In this document: piece after piece, positions 1-12,800 of the stretch
Layout of the letters: every line of letters begins with the position of its first letter
Numbering within the stretch: the first letter of the stretch is position 1
From: Dictyobacter arantiisoli
GTDB taxonomy: Bacteria > Chloroflexota > Ktedonobacteria > Ktedonobacterales > Ktedonobacteraceae
DNA: 50,963 nt
Assembly (NCBI RefSeq): GCF_008326305.1
Contig: NZ_BIXY01000052.1
Span: forward strand, 1-50,963
Direction of reading: 5' to 3'
Notes under the pieces: generated by a model
Database searches by the model: none
Told to the model about the DNA's origin: nothing
Seen by the model: the letters and a program-made list of their open reading frames with translations, nothing else
Position numbers and translations under genes: made by a program

Positions 1-1
1 C

Positions 2-815
2 TCGGATGCAGATCATGGAGCGGTGCCGATCGGTCGTCCGATTGCGAATACGCAGTTGTATGTGCTGGATGCCTGGTTCCAACCCGTCCCGATTGGCGTT
101 CCAGGCGAGCTCTACATTGGGGGTAGCGCGCTGGCTCGTGGCTATACCCATCCCGACCTGACGGCGGAACGCTTCCTTCCTCATCCTTTCAGTACCGAGC
201 CGGGAGCCCGCCTCTATCGGACGGGCGACCGGGTGTGGTATCGGGCCGATGGCACCCTGCAATACCTGGGGCGGATCGATCAGCAGGTCAAACTGCGCGG
301 CTTCCGCATCGAGTTGGGAGAAATTGAAGCCGCCCTGCTGGCGTATCCGGCTATTCGCGAGGCGGTCGTCGTGGTACGAGATGATCCCCCCATCGGGAAA
401 CAGCTGGTGGCGTATCTGGTGGGACACCCCGAGCAGCCGCTGATCATCGACAAGATCCACGCCTTCTTACAGGGACGCCTGCCCTCCTATATGCTCCCCG
501 GAGCCTGGGTCTGCCTGGACGTGCTACCTTTGACCCTGAATGGCAAAGTGGATCGACATGCCCTGCCAGCACCAGCAGAACAACCGGAGGCCGAAGGTCA
601 GGCACGAGAGGGAGCCCAGACCCCCCTGGAAGAACTGGTCCTGGGAACGTGGAGCGCGGTGTTGGGCCGGCAACAGGTAGGACGACACGACAATTTCTTT
701 GCGCTCGGTGGTCATTCACTCCTGGCGACGCAATTGATGACCCGGCTCCGCACCATATTCAACATCGAGCTCCCCCTGCGCACCGTGTTTGAAACCCCAA
801 CCGTCGCGGGCCTGG
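2..815 (+). other. NRPS module fragment: partial A domain and T domain
   Basis: The frame enters within the A domain shortly before motif A6 (GELYIGG, ARGY). A7 (YRTGD), A8 (RGFRIELGEIE) and A10 (LTLNGK) follow, then a T domain with LGGHSLLATQ; the modified serine codon is at 716. The substrate pocket is upstream of the window, so specificity cannot be read. The following C domain looks LCL-type, so this module probably holds an L-residue. Confidence 0.9.
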
Positions 816-3800
816 CGCACACAATCGAGCAACGTCTCACGCAGGAGCACACGCTCTCGGTGCCGCCACTGCTGGCCGGGACACGTCCCCTGCAACTTCC
901 ACTCTCCTTCGCCCAGCAACGCCTCTGGTTTTTGGATCAGTTAGAACCAGGAAATGCCGCCTATCTGGTTCCCAGCGCATTACGTGTGCAAGGAGAGGCA
1001 AACATACGATACCTGGAGGAGAGTTTTCAGTCACTGATCAGCCGCCATGAGAGCTTACGCACGACGTTCGCCGAGCACGATGGACAACCGCTACAGGTCA
1101 TTCATGCCACCAGACCGGTCCAGTTACCCGTGATCGACCTCCAGGGACTCGATCCAGAGCGACGAGAGCGGGAGGCACACTACCTGGCCGAGCAAGAAGC
1201 ACAACGCTCCTGTGACTTGACACAGGGACCGTTGCTCCGCACGTCCATCCTGCGCCTGGAACGAGAAGAGCATATCCTCTTGCTTACGCTGCACCATATC
1301 ATCACCGATGGCTGGTCCAATGATGTACTGGTCCGTGAGTTACTGACCTTCTACCGTTCTTTTGCCGCTGGACAAACATCGTCTCCCCTGCCCCCACTGT
1401 CTCTCCAGTATGCCGATTACACCCTCTGGCAGCGGCAGTGGCTGCAAGGAGAGGCTTTAGATGCGCAATTAGCCTATTGGCGTGAGCAGTTAGCAGGCGT
1501 GTCTCCACTCGAATTACCCACTGATCATGCACGTCCCGTGATGCAGCGCTATCGAGGCGCAAATCTGACATGGCAATTGCCTGTTACGCTCTCTGAGGAC
1601 TTGCAGGCGCTGAGTCGGGAACAGGATGTCACGCTGTTCATGCTACTCCTGGCTTCATTCCAGGTATTACTGATGCGCTACAGTGGACAGAGTGATATCA
1701 GCGTGGGGACGCCGATTGCCAATCGTCAGCATGAAGAGATTGAAGGCGTGATCGGCTTCTTCGTCAATACGCTCGTGCTACGCACCGATCTTTCGGGCGA
1801 TCCGACCTTTGCCCAGGTACTCCAACGCGTGCGTGAGGTTTGTCTGGGAGCCTATGCCCACCAGGATCTCCCTTTTGAAAAAGTTGTGGAAGAGCTTGCG
1901 CCAGAGCGAGACCTCAGCCGTTCTCCTCTCTTCCAGGTCATGCTGACCATGCAGAATGTTCCCGAGGACCAGGGCACACTGGCAGGATTGAGCATGAGTC
2001 CCCTGGAAGTGGAACAACTGGTAAGTAAGTTTGATCTAACCCTCTCCATCGCCGAGATAGGACACCTCTTATGCGGAACACTCACGTATAATACCGATCT
2101 TTTTGCAGTGGAGACAGTGACGCGCTTGCTCAATCACTGGCAGGCATTGTTGGTGAGCATCCTACACGACCCACAGACGCGCGTTTGGGCGCTACCGCTG
2201 CTTTCACAGAAAGAACACGATCAAACAGTACGGCAATGGAACGAGACGCAGCAAGACTATCCACAGCACTCTGTCCATCACCTGTTCGAACAACAGGCCC
2301 GGCAAACTCCTGACATGGTAGCTCTGGTCTTTGAGGAACAAATGCTCACCTATGGAGAGCTTAATCAACGGGCCAATCAGCTTGCTCATTACCTCCAACA
2401 ACAAGGAGCAGGTCCTGAAGTTCTGGTCGCGATCTGCCTGGAGCGTTCTCTAGAAATGGTCGTTGGGATATTAGCTGTGCTTAAAACAGGCAGCGCATAT
2501 GTTCCGCTCGATCCCACGCTCCCCCAACAACGCCTGGCTTACATGCTTGAAGATGCTCAGATCTCATTCGTACTGACACAGTCCCACCTGCAAAACCATC
2601 CGACCCTTCAGGAGAGAAAATTATTCTGTATCGATACGAAGGATTTCTCGCAAAAAGCTGAGTTTACGACGAATCTCGATATTGCTCTCCAACCTGATAA
2701 TCTGGTGTATATGATCTATACATCAGGTTCGACAGGCCAACCAAAGGGTGTCATGAACACGCAGCATGGCCTTCTGAATCGTCTGGCCTGGATGCAACAA
2801 ATCTATCAGTTAACGGATCATGATCGCGTTCTCCACAAAACGCCTTTCAGCTTCGATGTCTCCGTCTGGGAATTTTTCTGGCCGCTGATCACTGGGGCTC
2901 AACTCATTGTGGCACAACCCGGTGGTCATCAAGATCCTGCCTATCTCAAACAATTGATCATTCAGCAGCATGTTACCACCATCCATTTTGTGCCATCTAT
3001 GTTGCAAGCCTTCCTCTTTGAACCGACAACCCTGCGTGATTGTACAAGTTTGCGCCAGGTGATGTGTAGTGGGGAAGCTCTTTCTGCTGAATTACAAGCT
3101 CGTTTCTTTGCACTGGCACCACACCATATGCTACTCTCTAACCTCTATGGACCAACCGAGGCATCCATTGATGTCACCTATTGGCACTGCCAGCGGAATG
3201 ATACGCGAGCAATTGTACCCATTGGCACCCCCATTGCTAATACACAGATGTATGTGCTCGATACACAGATGCGGCCTGTACCGATCGGGGTCACAGGCGA
3301 ACTCTATATTGGTGGAATAGGTCTGGCACGTGGATACTTCGATCGACCAGATCTGACGGCAGAACGGTTTCTCCCTTCCCCATTTGGTTCACAAGGTGAA
3401 CGGATTTACCGTACAGGAGATCTCGCCCGTCATCGGGTAGATGGGACCATTGAGTATCTGGGCCGCATTGACTTCCAGGTAAAAGTACGCGGCTTCCGCA
3501 TCGAGTTGGGAGAGATCGAGGCAATCGTTGGATCACATCCAGACGTACAGGATACGGTGGTGCTAGCGCGCGAAGATATACCCGGCGAAAAACGCCTGGT
3601 TGCCTATGTCGTAGGTCGACAGGCAGCCACGCTTACAAGCAAAGATATGCGTTCCTATGCACAAGAACGCCTCCCAGCTTATATGATTCCCGCTATGTTT
3701 GTCTTTCTCCCATCACTACCGCTGACACCTCATGGCAAACTAGATCAACGGGCGCTCCCATTGCCACAATGGGAACAGAGGCAAGCAGATGACAATTTCC

Positions 3801-6800
3801 TGGCTCCGCACAACGAGCTTGAAAAAGCGCTGACGACAATCTGGGAAGAGGTGCTGCAAGTCCCGCAGATAGGCATTCGTGACAACTTTTTTGAACGGGG
3901 TGGTGATTCCATTCTAGGAATTCAACTCGTTGCACGCACCCGACAACAAGGATTGTCTTTAACGCTCAAGCAACTTTTCCACTATCAGACCATCGAGCAA
4001 CTCAGCACTGTCGTTCACAGTGAAACGTTCATGCCAATTGAGCATCATCCGGCTGAAGGCAGCGTGCCTCTAACTCCTATTCAGCACTGGTTTTTTGACC
4101 TTGAACTTGTTCATGCCCGGCATTGGAATCAAGCGCTTTTGTTGGAAACGGCTACCCATCTGAAACCATCCCTGCTTGAAGAGGCGATTGGAGCCTGCAT
4201 CAAGCAGCATGATGCATTCCGCCTCCGTTTCACGCATACAGATGAGAAATGGCAGCAAGCATTCTCGGAATTTGCTGATGCAATCCCCTTCACTCACATG
4301 GATCTTACAGATCTGGCTGTGGCAGAACAGGATGCAACGATCACATGTCTTGCGGAACAGACTCAGGCCAGCCTTGATCTGGATCATGGGCCTTTGATGC
4401 ATGTGGTCTTATTTAGCAGGGGCGAGCACCGGAGGCAACTCTTACTGCTCGTCATTCATCATCTGGTTATCGATGGAGTTTCTTGGCGTATCCTTCTCGA
4501 TGATTTACAGACTGCTTACCAGCAACGAGTACAAAGGCAAGCCATTCAACTCCCTGGCAGGACAAGCTCATTCCAGGCATGGAGTCAACGTCTCCTGGCA
4601 TATGCGCAGTCAAATACGCTCCAGCAGGAACGGCAGTATTGGCTCACCCAGGCTAGAAAGCAGGTCTATTCGCTTCCCTGTGAAGTTTCTCAGGATGCGT
4701 TAGATAATACAGTCGCTACAGCGCAGGTTTTCTCAGCAGCGCTCGATAGCGAGGAAACGCGAGCATTGTTGGAAGAGCTTCCCTCTATCTATCACACCCA
4801 GATTAACGAAATTCTCCTGGCAGCACTGGCACTGACCTTGAGACAGTGGACACAGGCATCAACCATCCTGATAGATCTAGAAGGACACGGTCGTGAAGAG
4901 CTCTTTGAGGATATAGATCTCTCCCGCACCATTGGCTGGTTTACAACCCGTTTTCCAGTCCATTTGCAGATTGGAGAAGCATCCGACATAGCAGAGACTA
5001 TTACTGCCGTCAAAGAACAACTCCGCTCTATTCCTCAACATGGAATTGGCTACGGCTTGTTACGCTATCTGAGTATGGATACAGAACTCGTTGCCCAATT
5101 GGCCGCTCAACCTCAGCCTGAAATCTCATTCAACTATCTGGGACAACTGGATCAGCAACGCCTGTCTTCCCTGATCACAGGAGCTTCTCCCTTATCGTCA
5201 GGATCAGCACAGAGCCCATTGGATAAACGAGCCTATCTGTTGGACATTATCTGCCAGGTCAGTGATCATCAGTTGCATGTATCCTGGGAATATTGCACGC
5301 AAGCCCATCACCAGGCGACGATTGAGCAGCTATCTAACGGCTTCCTGGATGCTTTGCGAGCGATCATTCAGCAGAGTACCTTACCCGGAGCTGGCAGCTA
5401 TTCATCTTCTGACTTTCCGCATGTGCCCCTGCGTCAGGAGGACCTTACACAGATCCTGGCAACAATGGCTCCAGAAACACGGATGATTGAAGCTATCAAC
5501 CTGGTCACACCTCTACAACAGGGTATGCTCTATGAAACCATTCGCAATCCAGGCTCTGGCATCCATATCGAGCAGTCTCTCTCGACCCTCATGGGTCCTC
5601 TGGATGTTGCAACCTTTGAACGCGCCTGGCAATGGGGCGTTCAAAGACACGACATTCTACGCACTGGCTTTATCTGGCATACACAATCAGAACCGTTGCA
5701 GATCACGCTACCTCATGTTTCTCTTTCCCTCGATTATCAGGATCTATCCGACCTTGCGAGAGATGAGCAAAGCCTGTTCGTGGAAAACGTCCTGCGCCAG
5801 CAACGTATGGAGGGTTTTGATCTCATTCATCCTCCCCTGATGCATGTGACGCTCTTCTGCCTGGAAGAACAGACCTATCGTTTTCTCTGGACCTACCATC
5901 ATCTGATCATGGATGGTTGGTCCCAACAAGTCTTGCTCAGTGAAATCGTTGCCCGTTATGCGTCGCTACGCCAGGAGCAACCCCTGGCAGTATCACCAGC
6001 CCATCCCTATCGGGAGTATCTGACCTGGTTGCAGCAACAAGATCGCTCGCAGGCAGAAGTATTCTGGCAGACAACGTTACGTGGTTTTACGCAACCGACA
6101 CCGCTGGGACGTGTACAGCCAGTAACACAGAGCCACGTTCAGGGGGATGAGCGTTCTGCGTCCGCGTACCTGTCGCTACCAGCATCATTCAGTAACGCCT
6201 TACAACGGGTAACGCAGAGTCATCGACTCACGTTGAGTACCCTGTTGCAAGGTGCCTGGGCACTCCTCTTGCAGCGCTACAGTAATACTGAGGATATCGT
6301 GTTTGGTATCACGGTTTCAGGACGTCCCGCCGAGTTGCCAGGCGTAGAGACAATGGTTGGACCCTGCATCAACACCTTGCCATTACGCGTCCAGGTCCCG
6401 CTGTCTCGCTCTTTATGGTCCTGGCTGGAGGATCTGCAAACGCATACGTTAGAAATGCATGCGTTTGAGTATAGTCCAGCCGGACAGATTCATCGCTGGA
6501 GTGATGTACCTGGTAAATCTTTATTGTATGAGAGCTTGTTGGTAGTTGAAAACTATCCCATCAGCACTGAGGATGCCTGGGCAGAGCATCAGATCGGCTT
6601 CACGGTAGGAGAGACGCTCACAAAAGGGGCCCAGACAAAATATGCGCTCACCTTTCTTGTGGGCAGAGACTCCATCCTGTGCATCTACGATTCAGCTCGT
6701 TTTACACTGCCAATAGTTGAGCAGATCCTGTCTCATTTCCAGGCTGTATTGACCGCCATGATGAACGATGCGACGGATGTGACGCTCGCCACACTGTCTG

Positions 6801-9800
6801 CCTTAATTCCAGAAGAACAGATCCCGCTCGTATCTATGCCAACCACTGAATTGCAAACGCCGCCAGACGCTGATGAACGCATGCCTCGCAGTCCTCTTGA
6901 GGAGGTGGTAGCAGGGGTGTGGTGTGAGGTGCTTGGCCTTGATCAGATTGGGCGCGAGAGCAACTTCTTTGCCCTCGGCGGGCACTCGTTGATTGCGACG
7001 CAGGTAATTGGTCGACTCCGAGCGATGCTTACTATCGAGGTACCATTGAGCGTGATGTTTGAGTACCAGACGGTAGCAGAGATGGCACGCTGGATTGAAC
7101 AAACTGGCCGCGCTGGTGTCGCTCTCCCGCCGCTAAGTGCAGGCGAACGGCCCCAGGATCTCCTGCTCTCCTTTGCCCAACGACGCCTCTGGTTCCTGGA
7201 TCAGTTAGAGCCTGACAATACTGCCTATCTGGTTCCAAACACACTCCTCATCCATGGAGCAATTGATGTGCCAGCGCTGGAGGAGAGTCTCCAGGTCCTG
7301 GTTCAGCGGCATGAGAGTTTGCGGACGACCTTTACCGAGCACAATGGACAACCTGTCCAGATTATTCATGCAAACGGACAGGTCTGGCTACCAGTGATCG
7401 ATTTACAGGGACTTGATCCTGAGCGACGCGAGCAGGAGGCGCGCCACCTGGCTGAACAAGAGACGCAGCGACCGTGTGATCTTGTCAAAGGACCACTGCT
7501 GCGTACCACGGTACTACGCCTGGAGCAAGAAGCCCATGTACTCTTGTTAACGCTGCACCACATCATTACTGATGGCTGGTCCAATAATATACTGATCCGT
7601 GAAATGAGCATGCTCTACGGTTCATTCGCAGCGGGACAATCGTCACCACTGCCTCCATTGCCATTGCAGTATGCAGACTATGCCCTCTGGCAGCGGCAGT
7701 GGCTCCAGGGGAAAGCATTGGAGACACAGGTCTCCTACTGGCGTGAGCAGTTAGCCGGGATTACACCACTCGATCTGCCCACAGATCATCCCCGTCCAGT
7801 CGTTCAGAGCTATCGAGGTGCAAGTCTGGCCTGGCAACTACCAGCAGCCATATCAACAGAACTGCAAGAGTTCAGTCGACAGCAGGATGTGACGCTGTTT
7901 ATGACACTACTGGCCTCTTTCCAGATACTCCTGATGCGTTACAGTAGACAGAATGATATTAGTGTGGGAACGCCGATTGCCAACCGTCAACATGCCGATA
8001 TCGAAGGAGTGATTGGCTTCTTCATCAACACACTCGTGCTGCGCACCGACCTCTCCGCACATCCAACCTTCATCCAGGTGCTCCAACGCGTGCGCGAGGT
8101 CTGCCTGGGCGCCTATGCCCATCAAGATCTGCCTTTTGAGTATGTCGTAGATGCGCTCGAACCAGTACGAGATCTCAGCCGCTCCCCACTCTTCCAGGTG
8201 CTGTTCGTCTTGCAGAATACTCCACACGAGCAACATGAGGTAGCTGGCATCCAGATGAGTCCATTGGAGATTTCGCATCTGGTAAGTATGTATGATCTCA
8301 CGCTCTCGGTCGTTGAGGACAGTCAAGGACTCCATGGAATCCTTGAGTATAACACTGATCTCTTTGAAGCTGAGACCATGCAACATCTCATTGACCATTG
8401 GCAGACGCTACTCCAGGCTTTGCTGGCTACTCCTGAGTCTCCTATCGGAACGCATTCCCTGCTCACAGAGGATGAGCAGGCGCAAGTGCTCGCTATCTCC
8501 ACAGGGACCGTACGTCCCGCCTTCCAGGAACAATATGTCCATGTACTCTTTGAAGAGCAGGTTGCACGTACACCCGATGCAGTGGCTCTGGTCTTCCAGG
8601 AACAATGCCTGACCTATGAGGAACTCAACCGTCGTGCCAATCAGTTTGCTCATCATTTGCAGAAACTGGGAGTGAGACCTGATGTTCTGGTCGCGCTCTG
8701 CCTGGAACGTTCTCTCGCTATGCCGCTGGCCGTGTTGGCTGTGCTCAAAGCAGGAGGAGCCTACCTTCCCCTCGATCCAGGCGCACCATCCCAGCGTCAG
8801 ATCCTCCTGCTCACACAGGCCCAACCGGCATTGCTCCTGACACAGCAGCACCTGGAAGCGCTCTTTACGGAAACATCCTGTCCAACGCTCCTCGTCGAGG
8901 ATCTTGAGTCCAGGGTGTTCCATGGTCCAGCGAACACTCCACAATTGGATCTGTCATTGGATCATCTGGCATATCTCATTGCGACTTCTGGATCAACCGG
9001 TGTGCCCAAAGGCGTGCAGGTCACGCAACGCGGCCTGGGCAATCTAGCTCAGGCGCAGGCTCAGGCTTTTGCCGTGGCTCCAGGCAGTCGAGTGCTCCAG
9101 TTTGCAGCCTTGACCTTCGATGCTTCAATCTCTGAACTGCTGATGGCCTTACTCATGGGGGCCTGTCTGCATCTGGCTCCAACAACTGATCTCATGCCCG
9201 GCCCCGACTTGTTGCAGTTATTACGTGAACAGGCGATCACAGTGGTAACCTTGCCACCTTCGGCTCTGGCAGTTCTGCCCTCAACACCTCTGCCAGACCT
9301 CCAGACCCTCGTGGTCGCTGGAGAACCATGCCCGGTTGAGGTAATGACACACTGGGCTCAGGGACGAGGCTTTTTCAATGCCTATGGCCCTACCGAAGCA
9401 ACCGTGTGTGCCAGCATTGCAGACTACTCTCTTGTGCCAGTCCCCCAACGCTCGTTGAGCCTGGGAGAGCCACTGAGCAATACCGAACTGTATCTGCTGG
9501 ATGAGAATCAACAGCTTGTACCGACTGGTCTGGTTGGAGAGATCTATCTGGGAGGACCAGGATTAGCACGGGGCTATCTGCACCAATCTGGGCAGACTGC
9601 CGAGCGCTTTATCCCTCATCCCTGGAGCCTGGAACCAGGAGCACGCTTGTATCGTACCGGGGATCTGGCCCGCTGGCAGTTTGATGGTCGTCTGGAATAC
9701 CTGGGACGAGCGGATCAGCAGGTAAAACTGCGGGGCTATCGCATTGAGCTGGGAGAGATTGAGGCGGTCTTGCGGCAACACGAAACCATTCGCGACATAG

Positions 9801-12800
9801 CGGTTGTTGTCCGAGATGAACCTCCGACGGGCAAACGTCTGGTGTCCTATGTAGTGGGACAGCCAGGATTACGCGTGTCTTTCAGCGAGTTGCGTGACTT
9901 CCTGCAACAGCGCCTCCCCTCCTACATGCTTCCCAGTGCCTGGGTTGCTCTCGATGCCTTGCCCCTGACTCCGAATGGGAAGATAGATCGTCGTGCATTG
10001 CCTGCTCCAGACGAGGTACGAGAAGTGGAGACCGTAGACGAAGCCCAAACCCCACTTGATGAGTTACTGATTGGAGTGTGGAGCGCACTCCTGGGTCGTC
10101 AACAGGTGGGACGCCACGATAACTTCTTTGCTTTAGGAGGTCATTCACTGCTGGCGGCTCAACTTGTCACGCGGCTCCGCACGCTGTTCAAGATTGAGCT
10201 ACCGTTGCGCGCGGTGTTTGCAAATCCAACCGTGGCAGGTCTGGCTCAACAGGTTGAGCAGTACATACGCCAGGCTCAAGCGTTGCCGATGTCACCATTA
10301 CTAGCTGGTCCACGCCCCCAGGAACTGCCTCTCTCTTTTGCGCAGCAGCGTCTCTGGTTCCTGGATCAGTTAGAACCAGGCAGTGCCGCCTATCTGGTTC
10401 CCAGTGCGTTGCTTGTACAAGGAGCACTTGATATATCAGGAGTGGAGAAAAGTCTCCAGGCTCTGATGCAGCGTCATGAAAGTTTACGCACGACCTTTAC
10501 TGAACAGCATGGGAAACCAGTCCAGGTTATTCATACAACCGGGCAGATATGGTTACCATTGATTGATTTGCAAGAGCTCGATCCTGAGCAACGCGAGCAA
10601 GAAGCACGACATCTGGCCGAACAAGAGGCCCGGCAATCCTGTGATCTGACACAGGGACCGTTGTTACGGACGGTGGTAGTGCGCATGGAACCACAAACAC
10701 ACGTCCTATTGCTGACACTCCACCATATTATCACCGATGGCTGGTCCAATGGTATATTGGTACGCGAGTTGACAATCCTCTACCGCTCGTTTGCTGCTGG
10801 ACAATCGTCTCCATTGCCCCCTTTACCAATCCAGTACGCAGATTATGCTCTCTGGCAACGGCAGTGGCTCCAGGGCGAGGCCCTCGCGACTCAGATGGCC
10901 TACTGGCGTGAGCAGTTGGCTGGAGCCCCACCGCTCGACTTGCCTACAGATCATCCCCGACCGGCAATACAAACGTTACGAGGTCGTAACCAGGCATGGC
11001 AGTTCTCTCCAACCTTGTCTGCTCAATTGCAAGAGCTAAGTCGGCAACAGGATGTCACGCTGTTCATGTTACTTCTGGCCTCTTTCCAGGTGCTGTTGAT
11101 GCGCTATAATGGCCAACATGATATCAGTGTGGGGACGCCGATTGCCAACCGTCAGCAGGCTGAGATCGAAGGGGTGATTGGCTTCTTTGTCAATACCCTT
11201 GTGTTGCGCACGGATCTCTCTGGACATCCTACCTTTGCTCAGGTGCTCCAACGCGTACGCGAGGTCTGCCTGGGTGCCTATGCTCATCAGGATCTCCCCT
11301 TTGAAAAAGTTGTGGAGGAGATTGCGCCCGAGCGCGATCAGAGTCGCTCGCCTCTCTTTCAGGTCATGTTAGCCTTGCAAAATACTCCACGGGAACAGGA
11401 GACACTGGCAGGAGTACATATGTATCCTTTAGAGGTAGAGCATGCGGTGAGCAAATTCGATCTAACCCTCTTCGCAGAAGAAACAGAACAAGTCCTCCAT
11501 GGTATCTTGCAGTATAATACCGATCTCTTTGAAGCAGAAACAATCACACGTATGCTGGGCCACTGGCAGAATTTGCTGGAAGAGGTTGTACAGAATCCAC
11601 ATGTATCTGTTGGGGAAGTGTCATTGCTGTCGGCTACAGAGCAAGTTCAAGTGCTTGAACAATGGAATGCTACACGCTATGAATATCCGCAACAGGGTAT
11701 TCATCATCTGTTCGAGCGACAGGCCCTGCAAAATCCTGACGTGGTAGCCCTGGTCTTTGAGGAGCAAATGCTCACCTATGGAGAGCTCAATCGACGGGCC
11801 AATCAGCTTGCGCACTATCTCCAAAAGCAGGGAGTACGCCCTGAAGTCGTAGTGGGGATCAGTATGGAGCGTTGTAGCGAGATAGCCGTGGGAGTATTAG
11901 CCATACTCAAAGCAGGAGGGACATACATGCCAATTGACCCATCCTATCCGCAGCAACGTCTCAACTATATGCTACAGGATGCTCACCTCACCTGGCTTTT
12001 AACGCAAAAATCGCTCTTGCCAACGTTTGAGGGATTAACTCCAGATGTGCAGCGAGCATATATCTATCTGGATCAACCTCCGGCTGAGCTGTATCAACAA
12101 CCTGACAGTAATCCTGCTTCGTTTATGACGAGAGACCAACTAGCGTATGTAATCTACACATCAGGCTCGACAGGTCGCCCCAAAGGCATCATGCTGCCTC
12201 ATCAAGCACTCCTGAACTTGTTCATCTGGCAGGCACATGACCTCCCGCTACAGAGAGGGACGCGTGTTTTACAATTCGCCCCTCTCAGCTTCGATGTTTC
12301 CTGTCAGGAAATGTTCACAACCTGGCAGGGTGGTGGCACGCTTGTCGTTCTTCCTGATGATGAGTTGAGGCGTGATCCCGACGCGGTTTTACAACTCCTT
12401 GCGCGCCAACAAATCGAGCGCATTTTTGTTCCGTATGTCGCGTTACAACAACTGGCTCTGGCAGCAGAACAGCAGGTCAACGTCCCACTCGCTCTACACA
12501 GTATCATTACCGCTGGCGAACAGCTTCAGATCACACAATCCATCGCAACCTGGATGCAGCGTCTGCCAGAGAGCTCTCTCTATAATCATTACGGACCAAG
12601 TGAAAGCCATGTCGTGACCTCTTACATGTTACAGGATGATCCGCAGCGCTGGGCCACACTTCCACCCATCGGACGCCCCATCAATAACACGCAGATCTAT
12701 GTATTGGATGCTGACATGCAACCGATGCCTGTGGGTATTGCTGGTGAACTGTATATCGGAGGCCATAATCTGGCCCGTGGCTACCTTGCAAGACCTGAAT

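Noticed and set aside
7907-8398. 163-codon frame opposite the NRPS gene
   Set aside because: Shadow of the C domain coding strand; long antisense frames are common here because of codon usage.
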